A stretch of DNA of 64,000 nucleotides from UBA4486 sp041984885 (GTDB lineage Bacteria; Pseudomonadota; Gammaproteobacteria; Eutrophobiales; Eutrophobiaceae): the NCBI GenBank assembly GCA_041984885.1, contig JBHIXH010000001.1, forward strand, positions 1 through 64,000. Reading direction: 5' to 3'. The position numbers were made by a program, and so were the translations under genes. Positions 42,094 to 51,555 of this stretch are shown here, piece after piece (position 1 is the first letter of the stretch; every line of letters begins with the position of its first letter). The notes below the pieces were generated by a model. That model did no database searches. It was not told where the DNA came from and worked only from the letters and a program-made list of their open reading frames with translations.

Positions 42094-43026
42094 TCAGAAC
42101 GTCGCGTTAAAATTATCCTGGTATTGTTGTTTGAACTGATCCAGCGTAAATCGATGATTCTGTGTACCGGCATGGCTGATTTTAATTGCACCGATCAACG
42201 ACGCGATCTGCCCGGTCGTTTGCCAGTCAAGTTTATTCAGTAACCCGTATAGCAGCCCGGCGCGATAGGCATCACCACAACCGGTCGGGTCTTTTATCGC
42301 ATTCGGTTTAGCCGCTGGAACGTTGATGGTCTCTGACTTCGTGTAGATGTTCGAACCCTCGCCGCCACGAGTAACAATCAACGCTTCCAGTTGTGACACA
42401 ATATCCTTTTCACTATAGCCGGTACGATCCTGCATTAATTGCCATTCATAGTCGTTCACCGTCACCCAGGTGGCCTGGTCTATAAACGTCTTCAGGTCAT
42501 CACCATCAAACATCGGCATACCCTGTCCCGGATCAAAAATGAACGGCGTACCGGCATCAGCAAACTGTTTTGCATGCTCGATCATACCGTCGCGGCCATC
42601 CGGTGAGATGATGCCAAGCGTAATGTCTTTTGCATCTGTAATTTTGTTTTCGTGCGCAAACTGCATCGCGCCTGGATGAAATGCGGTGATCTGGTTGTCA
42701 TCGATATCTGTTGTGATAAACGCCTGCGCCGTGAAACTGTTGCTGATCTCGCGAATGTGAGTGCGGCTGATGTCGTTCTGATCCAGCCAGTGTGCGTAGG
42801 GTTCAAAATCCGTACCGACGGTACCCATGGCGACCGGCTTTTCACCGAGCAGTTGCAGATTATAGGCAATATTACCGGCACAACCGCCAAACTCCCGGCG
42901 CATGTCCGGTACCATGAACGAGACATTCAGCATGTGCACCTTGTCCGGCAGGATATGGTTTTTAAATCGATCCGGAAAAACCATTATGTTATCGAAGGCG
43001 AACGAACCACAAATCAATGCTGACAT
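42094..43026 (-). CDS. PfkB family carbohydrate/nucleoside kinase
   Basis: A 310-residue cytosolic kinase of the ribokinase fold. Motifs: the N-terminal FGGCAGNIAYNLQLLG (the PfkB GG switch) and the C-terminal signature DPTGCGDAYRAGLLYGL with the catalytic aspartate. The stretch VTRGGEGSNIY and the AGTQNHRFTL ending resemble proteins annotated as adenosine kinase or as carbohydrate kinase, but the substrate cannot be fixed from sequence. The intact TGCGD anion hole supports activity. It is followed on the same strand, upstream, by the TPR-methyltransferase gene with 67 bases between them. Confidence 0.88.
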   Translation of the reverse strand: MSALICGSFAFDNIMVFPDRFKNHILPDKVHMLNVSFMVPDMRREFGGCAGNIAYNLQLLGEKPVAMGTVGTDFEPYAHWLDQNDISRTHIREISNSFTAQAFITTDIDDNQITAFHPGAMQFAHENKITDAKDITLGIISPDGRDGMIEHAKQFADAGTPFIFDPGQGMPMFDGDDLKTFIDQATWVTVNDYEWQLMQDRTGYSEKDIVSQLEALIVTRGGEGSNIYTKSETINVPAAKPNAIKDPTGCGDAYRAGLLYGLLNKLDWQTTGQIASLIGAIKISHAGTQNHRFTLDQFKQQYQDNFNATF

Positions 43027-43093
43027 CGGGAAAACTCCATGGGACAGGGAAATGAATGATTACTGCAGTCGCAGTATACACGGATATGCAACT

Positions 43094-45343
43094 TCATTCA
43101 GCCGTCACCCAGAACACATACTGTGAAACAAACGTATCGGGGTATTTTTCCTCGTGTTGTTGCCATAGATCCAGATCAAACAAGGCCGGATCGTCTGCGT
43201 GTTCGCATTTAAACCGGTTAAGTGGCATAGCGTCCGGAAATTCAAAACCGAGAAATTTCAGCCCCAGGGTCTGGATGGCTGTGCGAATAAACGTAATATC
43301 CAGTTGATGTTCATGCACATGAAAGATCAGGTCCCGGCATTCGGACAGACTGTAGAAATCCGGCGATTGCAACAACCCGGACAACGGGTTGTCATCCGGC
43401 ATATTCATTAACTGCAGACGGCACTGGCGAATACCATTCGCATCTGCAGGGTATTGCCGGCTGGCAATGTAATCCCTGGCCTCGCGTATCAAACGCCTGG
43501 CCTGGAAACTGTACAGTCCCACACGCATGTATCCACCCTGTCGCAGACAGTTTGTCAGACTGGCCAGACCTGCCATCGGGTCCTGCATATGATGCAGCAC
43601 ACCGAATGACTCGATAAAGTCAAACTGCTTGCCAAGTCGATCTAGCGCAAGAATGTCACCTTGCTGATAATGGACATTCCTGATTTTCAATTCATTCGTC
43701 TTGCGCAGGGCATAGGCAAGCGAATGATAACTGAGATCAATAGCGGCAATGTTTGCCGTTGGGAAACGCAACGCATTGCGTACGGGTTGCAAGCCGGTGC
43801 CACAACCAGCGACGAGAATATCCGGTTTCTCCGGATCATATTCCAGCATCGGACGACTCTGTGGCAGGACTTCAACCAGATACTCCTTCAGACGAACCGG
43901 TCGATATTGATCAACATGAAACCAGCGTGGATAGGGGTTCTGTTCGTACTGATCCCGAACAGATTCAGAGACATCGTTATTAACAGCCGAGAACGAATCG
44001 ATGGATTCGAGTAATGCCTTCTCCTGTTCTGGTTCATCCAGCTGACATGTGACTACCGATTGGATCAGATCGTTCTCCCCTGCTTGTTGTAACGTCGCTA
44101 ACCATTGCGGCAATCGGTATAGCGGTTCGTAACAACACAAAATCAGGACATATGGAATTTTATCTGTTTCTGACAGTTCATCATGCTGCAGACGATGCAA
44201 CAGTTGAGACTGTTCCTTTTCCTCGTCTTCACTGACATAAAAAACATACTCGTTTTGAAAACACTGGATTGCCAGTGCACCGATGAGAGTAAAACAGGCT
44301 TCATCAACATCACCGACCTTATTATGCAGGTAATGATGTAACAGCCAGCGGCGTAAACGAACCAGTAATCTTTCCAGATCGGCATGCATATTTTTTTCAC
44401 GTTGCAGGTACACGATCAACAATTCGTTCGACAGGTGCTGCAGATCAATTTCGGAAAATTGATAGTCACTATCCACCCTGATGGCAGAAACCAGCGTGGC
44501 CAGCGTACTGAACCGGACCAGGTAATCACCCACGCATTGCGCCAGTCTGCCACCATCGACCCGATCCAGTTTCAGGCAATGCATGAGATCGGATTCCAGC
44601 AAGTCATCCGTCGCTGCCAGTTGCGTTTGGGCAAAGCCGGCGGCGAGGTCTTTACTGAAGTCGTGATTCTCCGGTTTCAGATGAAAGGCTTGTCGATATG
44701 CCTGCAGGGCACGGCTGTAATCGCCGATGATCGAGCAGGCCCGACCCAGGTTGTGCCAGGCACCGGCAAAATCCGCCTTGACCTTCAATGCCTGTTCAAA
44801 ACACGGTATCGCATGTGCGGGCTCCTGCTTGTCCAGCCAGGCGCTGCCGATATTGTTATGTAGTTCCGGAATGTCGGATCGAATTTGTAGTGCCTGATTA
44901 TAGATAGCAATGGCCTGATCCGTTTTGTACTGCAGCTTCAACGTCAAACCCAGGTTGACCAATGCCTCAAGTGATGTTGCATCCCGGTCGATTGCCTTTC
45001 TGTAATCAGACTCGGCCTGCTCCAATCGGCCTGCCGACCTGTGTAAATTCGCCGCTTGCACATGAAATGCTGCTGTACCGGTATCTATTTGCAATGCTTG
45101 TTTAATAAATTTTTCCGCCTGGGCAAGATTACCGTTTTGCGAGGCAATCAGGCTCAGGAAGTAGAAACTTTCCGGCTTGTCTGGATGCCGTTTCGACAGG
45201 CTGGTGAACTGCTGGCGTGCCTGTTTCAGTTCGCCACGTTGAAATGCCTGCAACGCCTGATGAAACAGTTCATTGGAACCGAGTCTGGCAGCGGGTCTGG
45301 TTGGCCGCCGGCTGGCCGGAATGGTTTTCTTTCGGCGCGCCAT
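43094..45343 (-). CDS. TPR-repeat protein with C-terminal methyltransferase domain
   Basis: A 749-residue cytosolic protein. Residues 24-250 contain about six TPR repeats (for example LFHQALQAFQRGELKQARQQF, PELHNNIGSAWLDKQEPAHAIPCFEQAL and AGAWHNLGRACSIIGDYSRALQAY). The middle region is helical with no recognised domain. Residues about 495-680 are a class I SAM-dependent methyltransferase: DILVAGCGTGLQPV (motif I), AIDLSYHSLAYA, and FDFIESFGVLHHMQDPMAGL. The target is unknown; such fusions are commonly proposed to modify proteins or glycans. It may be co-transcribed with the PfkB gene. Confidence 0.9.
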   Translation of the reverse strand: MARRKKTIPASRRPTRPAARLGSNELFHQALQAFQRGELKQARQQFTSLSKRHPDKPESFYFLSLIASQNGNLAQAEKFIKQALQIDTGTAAFHVQAANLHRSAGRLEQAESDYRKAIDRDATSLEALVNLGLTLKLQYKTDQAIAIYNQALQIRSDIPELHNNIGSAWLDKQEPAHAIPCFEQALKVKADFAGAWHNLGRACSIIGDYSRALQAYRQAFHLKPENHDFSKDLAAGFAQTQLAATDDLLESDLMHCLKLDRVDGGRLAQCVGDYLVRFSTLATLVSAIRVDSDYQFSEIDLQHLSNELLIVYLQREKNMHADLERLLVRLRRWLLHHYLHNKVGDVDEACFTLIGALAIQCFQNEYVFYVSEDEEKEQSQLLHRLQHDELSETDKIPYVLILCCYEPLYRLPQWLATLQQAGENDLIQSVVTCQLDEPEQEKALLESIDSFSAVNNDVSESVRDQYEQNPYPRWFHVDQYRPVRLKEYLVEVLPQSRPMLEYDPEKPDILVAGCGTGLQPVRNALRFPTANIAAIDLSYHSLAYALRKTNELKIRNVHYQQGDILALDRLGKQFDFIESFGVLHHMQDPMAGLASLTNCLRQGGYMRVGLYSFQARRLIREARDYIASRQYPADANGIRQCRLQLMNMPDDNPLSGLLQSPDFYSLSECRDLIFHVHEHQLDITFIRTAIQTLGLKFLGFEFPDAMPLNRFKCEHADDPALFDLDLWQQHEEKYPDTFVSQYVFWVTAE

Positions 45344-45396
45344 TACGTTATAACTGGCTAAACAGATAAAAAACCAGGATCAGGAATTGATTATTC

Positions 45397-46032
45397 ATGT
45401 TTGAAATCTTTTTTAATCCAGCGTTCATTCTTGCCATTATCATACATGGAATATTGATTATTACCGGCCTGATACTTCTGGATCGATTACAGGCCAGGCT
45501 GGATAACCATTTTCTCGATAGCCTCTGGGAGTTGGTCATTGAGCCACTGTACCGCGCGGCCATCCTCGTCATATTTATTTATCTTGCCTATCCACTTCTG
45601 TTCGGGTTACAGGAAGCAACCGCGATCAGTACCTTGCTGGCAGAGTCAGAAGGGCGTACGAATGCGTTGATCAATGTTGTGTTCCTCAGCAGCCTGCTAT
45701 TACCGTTGATCCCGCTGGTTGGCAAACAAATAGAATTTGTTTTACCTATTCAAGCCATTCTTTGCTGCATGATGGTGTTCAGCTGGTTGGCCGAATACCT
45801 GAACATTGAGGTCAGTTACTGGCCGGGATTCGTGGCGGTTATCGTTATGACAGTACTGGCACTGTTAACCCACTGGTTATCCGTCCAGCTTTCCCGTGAG
45901 CTGGGAGACAAACTGGATCAAAAGTTTCACGTCCTCGGCTTTGAAAAACTGATTGCCGAGGCGATTATCCTTTTTATGCAGGCCCCGGTCATACTGGTTT
46001 ACAGTCTTTCACTCGGTGCTCAACTGAATTAA
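45397..46032 (+). CDS. Multi-pass membrane protein, unknown function
   Basis: A 211-residue inner-membrane protein with about five hydrophobic helices (about 9-28, 50-70, 92-112, 115-160, 185-205). The first helix is followed by LDRLQARLDNHFLDSLWELVIEPLYRA, and a cytosolic-looking amphipathic segment (SVQLSRELGDKLDQKFHVLGFEKLI) precedes the last helix. I recognise no named domain; conserved-looking charged residues around the helices suggest a real protein. It stands alone: divergent from the TPR-methyltransferase gene (53 bases) and convergent with uvrA. Confidence 0.75.
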   Translation: MFEIFFNPAFILAIIIHGILIITGLILLDRLQARLDNHFLDSLWELVIEPLYRAAILVIFIYLAYPLLFGLQEATAISTLLAESEGRTNALINVVFLSSLLLPLIPLVGKQIEFVLPIQAILCCMMVFSWLAEYLNIEVSYWPGFVAVIVMTVLALLTHWLSVQLSRELGDKLDQKFHVLGFEKLIAEAIILFMQAPVILVYSLSLGAQLN

Positions 46033-46119
46033 AACCCTGCGGGCCAAGGCAACCCTTGCCGGTGCGGTTCGTGTTTGGCTTACATTGTCTGCAAGACAAG
46101 AATAACGGTTCAAAATTTA

Positions 46120-48996
46120 TCACAGCGCGAGTTCTTCCTGTTGCGTCGTTTTCTTCGCGTCGCTTTTACTGACCCGTTCCAGCACCGGCCGCAGAAACCT
46201 GCCGGTGTACGATGTCTTGTGTTTGCTAATCTGCTCCGGTGTGCCGCTGGCGACAACCTCGCCACCACCGTCGCCACCTTCCGGTCCCATGTCGATGATC
46301 CAGTCGGCAGTTTTAATCACGTCGAGATTATGTTCGATGACAACGATCGTATTGCCATGATCGCGCAACCGGTGCAAAACATGTAATAACTGTTGAATAT
46401 CATGAAAATGCAGTCCAGTCGTCGGTTCGTCAAGAATATACAGCGTCTTGCCGGTATCCCGTTTGGATAATTCTCGTGCCAGTTTGATACGCTGGGCTTC
46501 GCCGCCGGATAACGTCGTCGCATTCTGCCCCAGTCGTATGTAGGTCAAACCTACATCAATCAACGTTTGTAGCTTACGCGCAATCACCGGTACCGCGTCG
46601 AAAAATTCACGCGCCTCTTCCACGGTCATTTCCAGTACTTCGTTGATCGGTTTACCCTTGTAGTGCACATCGAGTGTTTCCCGGTTATAGCGTTTGCCCT
46701 TGCAGAGATCACAGGTGACGTAGATATCCGGCAGAAAATGCATTTCGACTTTAATCACGCCATCGCCCTGGCAGGCCTCACAGCGACCACCCTTGACATT
46801 AAAACTGAAACGTCCCGGCTTGTAGCCACGTGAGCGCGCTTCCTGGGTAGCGGCAAACAAGTCTCGTATCGGGGTAAATAACCCTGTGTACGTTGCCGGG
46901 TTGGACCTGGGGGTGCGCCCGATCGGACTTTGATCGATATCGATCACCTTGTCGATATGCTCAAGGCCGTTCAGTTTTTCGTAACTGGCCGGGGTAACAC
47001 TGGAACCGTTTAATTCGCGCGCGGTAATTTTATACAGCGTTTCATTAATCAGCGTGGATTTACCGGAACCGGACACCCCCGTCACACAGGTGAACAGCCC
47101 CAGCGGTATGTCTATGTTGACCTTTTTCAGATTATTACCGGTAGCGCCATGTAAACTCAGGTGTCTATTTTTTACCGCTTTTGTCCGTTTCGCCGGTACC
47201 GCTATCGAATACCGACCGGCCAGGTAGCCGCCGGTCAGCGATGCCTGGTGTTCGCAGATATGCTGCGGTGTGCCTGCCGTCACCACTTCACCACCGTGCA
47301 CACCGGCACCCGGTCCCATATCGATCACGTGATCGGCTTCCATGATCGCTTCTTCATCATGCTCAACCACAATGACGGTATTGCCCAGATCACGCAGATG
47401 TTTCAGCGTCGATAACAACCGCTGGTTATCGCGCTGATGCAGGCCAATGGATGGTTCGTCCAGTACATACATGACCCCGACCAGGCCGGCACCGATCTGG
47501 CTGGCCAGACGTATGCGCTGGGCCTCGCCACCGGACAATGTATCGGCACTGCGATCCAGTGTTAAATAATCCAGGCCAACATTGACGAGAAAATCGAGCC
47601 GGTCATTGACTTCTTTCACGATCTTTTTCGCAATCTGGCCACGTTGACCGGCGATCTTTAACTTTTTGAAGTAGGCCTGTGCCTTGCCAACCTGCATGGC
47701 AGTGATAGAGGATAAATTCGTTTTATTGATGAACACATTGGCAGCAGCCCGGTTCAGGCGTGTACCGTTACATTCAGTACAGGGTTTGTTGTTCTGGTAA
47801 CGTGCCAGTTCCTCACGCATGCTGTTCGATTCGGTTTCCAGGTAGCGCCGTTGCATGTTCGGTATCACACCCTCGAATGCGTGTTTGCGTTTGATCGAAC
47901 CACGGCGTTCGTTCAGGTATTCAAATGTAATCTCGGTTTCCCCGCTGCCATACAGAATAATCTGCTGCGTTGCTTCCGGCAGTTCGTTAAACGGCGTATC
48001 CACATTAAACCTGTAATGCCTGGCCAGTGATTTAATCAACTGAAAGTAATAGGCGTTGCGTCGATCCCAGCCACGGATGGCACCACCCGGCAGACTCAGT
48101 TCCGGATGCTGTATCACCTGTTCCGGATCAAAAAACTGGATCTGGCCAAGACCATCACAGACGTGACAGGCACCGGCCGGGTTGTTAAACGAGAATAATT
48201 TGGGTTCCAGTTCGCTGAGACTATAGCCACACTGGTGACAGGCATAATGCGCCGAAAAGATAAGATCAGCCGTGTCGTCATCCTCCATCGACATGACGCC
48301 GGCGACACCATCCGCCAGTCGCAACGCCGTTTCAAACGACTCGGCCAGTCTCAGTTTCATGTCGTCCCTGACCTTGAAGCGGTCAACGATCACATCAATG
48401 TCATGTTTTTTATAGCGATCCAGTTTCGGTATCGCATCCAGTTCAAGCACTTCGCCATTCACACGCGCACGTAAAAAGCCCTGTGAGCGCAGGCTTTCGA
48501 TTAACTGTATATGCTCGCCCTTGCGTCCCTGTATCACCGGAGCAAACAACATTAACCGTCGCCCTTCCGGCATCGCCAACACCTGGTCAACCATCTGACT
48601 GACTGTTTGAGCCTGTAATTCAATACCATGATCCGGGCAACAGGGAATACCCACGCGGGCAAACAACAAACGCAAGTAATCGTAGATTTCGGTGATGGTA
48701 CCAACGGTAGAACGCGGATTGTGTGAGGTGGATTTCTGTTCAATCGAGATGGCCGGAGAAAGACCTTCTATATGATCGACGTCCGGTTTCTCCATCATCG
48801 ATAAAAACTGGCGCGCGTAGGCGGATAAGGATTCGACATAACGGCGCTGTCCATCCGCATAGATCGTATCAAACGCCAGCGACGACTTGCCGGAGCCGGA
48901 CAAGCCGGTGATCACAATCAGCTTGTCACGCGGAATATCCACATCGATGTTCTTCAGATTGTGCGTGCGGGCACCGCGTATCAATATGTGATCCAT
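46120..48996 (-). CDS. uvrA: Excinuclease ABC subunit A
   Basis: DNA-damage recognition ATPase of nucleotide excision repair; dimer works with UvrB. It has 958 residues. Two ABC modules each have a Walker A (GLSGSGKSSLAF near 31 and GVSGSGKSTLI near 650) and a signature LSGGEAQRI (two copies). Zinc-finger cysteines: CHQC paired with CHVC near 260, and CEAC paired with CDLC near 745. It carries LDEPSIGLHQRD and LDEPTTGLHFHDI. Divergent from an MFS gene and near ssb, an order I recall from Pseudomonas. Confidence 0.98.
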   Translation of the reverse strand: MDHILIRGARTHNLKNIDVDIPRDKLIVITGLSGSGKSSLAFDTIYADGQRRYVESLSAYARQFLSMMEKPDVDHIEGLSPAISIEQKSTSHNPRSTVGTITEIYDYLRLLFARVGIPCCPDHGIELQAQTVSQMVDQVLAMPEGRRLMLFAPVIQGRKGEHIQLIESLRSQGFLRARVNGEVLELDAIPKLDRYKKHDIDVIVDRFKVRDDMKLRLAESFETALRLADGVAGVMSMEDDDTADLIFSAHYACHQCGYSLSELEPKLFSFNNPAGACHVCDGLGQIQFFDPEQVIQHPELSLPGGAIRGWDRRNAYYFQLIKSLARHYRFNVDTPFNELPEATQQIILYGSGETEITFEYLNERRGSIKRKHAFEGVIPNMQRRYLETESNSMREELARYQNNKPCTECNGTRLNRAAANVFINKTNLSSITAMQVGKAQAYFKKLKIAGQRGQIAKKIVKEVNDRLDFLVNVGLDYLTLDRSADTLSGGEAQRIRLASQIGAGLVGVMYVLDEPSIGLHQRDNQRLLSTLKHLRDLGNTVIVVEHDEEAIMEADHVIDMGPGAGVHGGEVVTAGTPQHICEHQASLTGGYLAGRYSIAVPAKRTKAVKNRHLSLHGATGNNLKKVNIDIPLGLFTCVTGVSGSGKSTLINETLYKITARELNGSSVTPASYEKLNGLEHIDKVIDIDQSPIGRTPRSNPATYTGLFTPIRDLFAATQEARSRGYKPGRFSFNVKGGRCEACQGDGVIKVEMHFLPDIYVTCDLCKGKRYNRETLDVHYKGKPINEVLEMTVEEAREFFDAVPVIARKLQTLIDVGLTYIRLGQNATTLSGGEAQRIKLARELSKRDTGKTLYILDEPTTGLHFHDIQQLLHVLHRLRDHGNTIVVIEHNLDVIKTADWIIDMGPEGGDGGGEVVASGTPEQISKHKTSYTGRFLRPVLERVSKSDAKKTTQQEELAL

Positions 48997-49077
48997 AAAA
49001 CTGTCTGGCTTGGCCGAAAAAATGGCAAACTGCTAATATACGACTTTTCACCCAAGCAAGGCAAAGACGATCCCGCT

Positions 49078-50299
49078 ATGAATTCCCCTGTGACGACGGC
49101 CACGCAGGTCCGGGCCACGCTGGTGCTCGCCTGTGTGTTTTTTCTGCGCATGTTCGGATTATTTTTACTGCTGCCGGTATTGTCGCTGTACGCAGTGGAC
49201 CTGGCAGGTGCCACACCGGTTCTGATTGGGATCGCACTCGGCGTCTACGGTCTGACCCAGGGCTTTTTACAGATTCCGCTTGGCATGCTGTCGGATCGTA
49301 TCGGTCGGCGACCGGTGATCGTCGGTGGATTAATCGTTTTTATCATCGGCAGTCTGATTGCGGCAAGTGCATCACACATCTATCTGGTGATCCTCGGTCG
49401 TGCCCTGCAGGGCGCCGGCGCGATCGCCGCGGCCATCCTCGCCTTGCTTGCCGATACGACGGAGGAAGAATTTCGCACCCGGGCGATGGCCAGCGTCGGT
49501 ATCAGCATCGGCCTCGCGTTTATCGCTGCGATGGTGCTCGGCCCGGTATTGGGTGCGGTTTATGGCCTGAGCGGTGTCTTCTGTCTGGTCGCGATCCTGG
49601 CCGCGATAGCGATAGGCCTGCTGGTCTGTCTACCCCGGGTGAATCAGAAACAAACCAGCCAGACCAGGATATCGCTCGCTCAGCTGGTCGAGACCGTACA
49701 GAACCGGGACCTGTTGCCGTATCAATCCGGAGTATTTTTTCTGCATATGATNNNNNNNNNNTAGGATCCTGATGGCCTCGTTTGTTGTATTACCTCTCGT
49801 GTTACACCAGCATTCCGGTCTGGAAAATTCCGAACAATGGAAGCTGTATCTGCCCGTACTGTTGCTATCGATTCTGCTGATGACACCGTTTGTCATGCGC
49901 TCGGATAAACACCAGGCTTTCCTCGTTTTATACCCGTTGAACATCATCCTGTTACTGTTGTCCCAGGCTATTCTGCTTTACTCGCACGAATCACTGGCGT
50001 TCATCGCCACCGCGTTATTGATATTCTTTGTCGCGTTCAATTTTCTCGAGGCTTCACTACCGGCAAACATCAGTAAATTCGTCGCGACTGATCGCAAAGG
50101 CACGGCGCTCGGGGTATTCTCCACCTGCCAGTTTTTCGGGGCATTCTGCGGTGGACTGGCCGGGGGGGGTGCCTACAGTTTTGCCGGTTTCAACGGGGTA
50201 TTTTCCCTGAACCTGCTGGTTTGTCTGATCTGGATCGGTGGTGTAGTTTGGTACCGGGGCACATTGAAATCAGGCTTAAGGGTGGCAATCAAACCGTGA
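49078..50299 (+). CDS. MFS transporter interrupted by a 10-base assembly gap
   Basis: A drug-exporter-like MFS protein (YajR-like) between uvrA and ssb. The N-terminal part (49078-49751) has about six helices, the loop GMLSDRIGRRPVIVGG and ends FFLHM; the C-terminal part (from about 49762, RILMASFVVLPLVLHQ) has the other six helices and ends VAIKP. Between them lies a run of ten N (49752-49761). The halves are in different frames as written, but the family sequence reads across the join with few residues missing, so this is a sequencing gap and not a pseudogene. The same uvrA/MFS/ssb order occurs in Pseudomonas. Substrate unknown. Confidence 0.88.
49752..49761. other. Assembly gap (10 N)
   Basis: Ten undetermined bases inside the MFS gene. 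To join the two halves in one frame the true gap must equal 3n bases (for example 9 or 12), so 10 is a placeholder. Confidence 0.97.
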
Positions 50300-50354
50300 T
50301 ATGCTTTGCCACCTGTTCCAGTAAAATCACAACCTGCAAATTAATGAGGAAATC

Positions 50355-50804
50355 ATGGCAAGAGGAGTAAACAAGGTCATACTCGTTGGTAATCTCGGAA
50401 ACGATCCGGATGTACGCTACACCGCCAGTGGTGCCGCTGTTGCCAACGTCAGTATCGCGACATCGGAATCATGGAAAGATAAAAACACCGGCGAACAACA
50501 GGACAGAACCGAATGGCATCGTGTCGTGTTTTTTGGTCGTCTCGCCGAGATTGTTTCTGAATATCTGCGCAAGGGCTCGCAAATCTACGTCGAAGGTCGA
50601 TTACAAACCCGTAAATGGCAGGACAAGGAAGGCACTGATCGCTATACGACCGAGATCGTTGCCAATGAAATGCAGATGCTCGGCGGTCGTGGCGGCGGCG
50701 GCGGAGGTTCAGACAACTATTCCTCGAGCAAATCACAAAATGAACCCGCTCCTGCACCGGCACCTGAACCGAACAACGATTTCGATGACGATATCCCGTT
50801 CTAG
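50355..50804 (+). CDS. ssb: Single-stranded DNA-binding protein
   Basis: Binds and protects single-stranded DNA as a tetramer and recruits repair and replication factors. It has 149 residues. The OB fold is at 1-110 (MARGVNKVILVGNLGNDPDVRYTASG, the WHRVVFFGRLAEIVSEYLRKGSQIYVEGRL segment). A glycine-rich linker and a Pro/Ala tail follow. The acidic tip DDDIPF, the partner-binding motif, is intact. GAGGA lies about six bases before the ATG. It sits after the MFS gene, divergent from uvrA, as expected. Confidence 0.98.
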   Translation: MARGVNKVILVGNLGNDPDVRYTASGAAVANVSIATSESWKDKNTGEQQDRTEWHRVVFFGRLAEIVSEYLRKGSQIYVEGRLQTRKWQDKEGTDRYTTEIVANEMQMLGGRGGGGGGSDNYSSSKSQNEPAPAPAPEPNNDFDDDIPF

Positions 50805-50922
50805 CTGACGGTCGGAATAAACTTCGGATCCTGCAAACGGGTTAACTCTGTGTGACACGTGCTGACACCCAGGAACAAGTATGGCAATCTTTTCAAAACA
50901 CGTTGCCCGGGATAATTAATAA

Positions 50923-51417
50923 CTAAAAATCATCGTTTTCCGGATCAACACGGTCGTCCAGAATATATTGAAGCGACACCTGTTTTAACTTTCTTACCCG
51001 TCCGGGGGACAGCTGTCCGGCAATCGCTTCCAGCAGTTTTTCTGCGTTCCCGTTACCTTGTTTATACGCTGCATATAACCAGATATAGGCCTGTTCAAAA
51101 TCGCGATTGCCTAATTCACCTGACTCGTAGATTGCGCCGAGATTACGCTGGGCCTCCGGATTACCGGCCTTCGCGGATTTTTCGTACCAGTAAAATGCCT
51201 TGTTGATATCACGCTCGACACCAAGCCCGAGATAATACTGGATGCCCAGGTAATTCTGCGCGTTGCTGTCATCTCGTTCTGCTTGTTCTTTCCAGAGGGT
51301 AAACGATGTTGCGTAATCACCTTCATAAAAAGCCGTTTCGGCATCTTCATGCTGACTGCATGCAGACAGCATCAGTAACAGCAGAAGGGTTATAAATTTA
51401 TAACTGCCTGATTTCAT
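50923..51417 (-). CDS. Sel1-repeat lipoprotein
   Basis: A 164-residue protein from ATG 51417. The signal peptide ends in MLSACS, a lipobox, so it should be lipidated. Sel1-like/TPR-type repeats occupy residues about 30-125: SNAQNYLGIQYYLGLGVERDINKAFYWYEKSAKAGNPEAQRNLGAIYESGEL and the following QAYIWLYAAYKQGN. The C-terminal part is basic then acidic (DPENDDF). Such proteins are periplasmic adaptors of unknown partner. A longer frame from 51522 adds a sequence that does not look like a signal peptide. Confidence 0.85.
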   Translation of the reverse strand: MKSGSYKFITLLLLLMLSACSQHEDAETAFYEGDYATSFTLWKEQAERDDSNAQNYLGIQYYLGLGVERDINKAFYWYEKSAKAGNPEAQRNLGAIYESGELGNRDFEQAYIWLYAAYKQGNGNAEKLLEAIAGQLSPGRVRKLKQVSLQYILDDRVDPENDDF

Positions 51418-51555
51418 TATTGAGTGAATCGGGGCATACCTGAATGGACTATCCTGATTTTCAGGACGGCAAGAATGCAGGTAAACGGAATTGTAGCGAC
51501 GTGTTATTTTCTGGCAATCCAATGAATTTTCAAGACGGGAGATGTGACTAATAAA

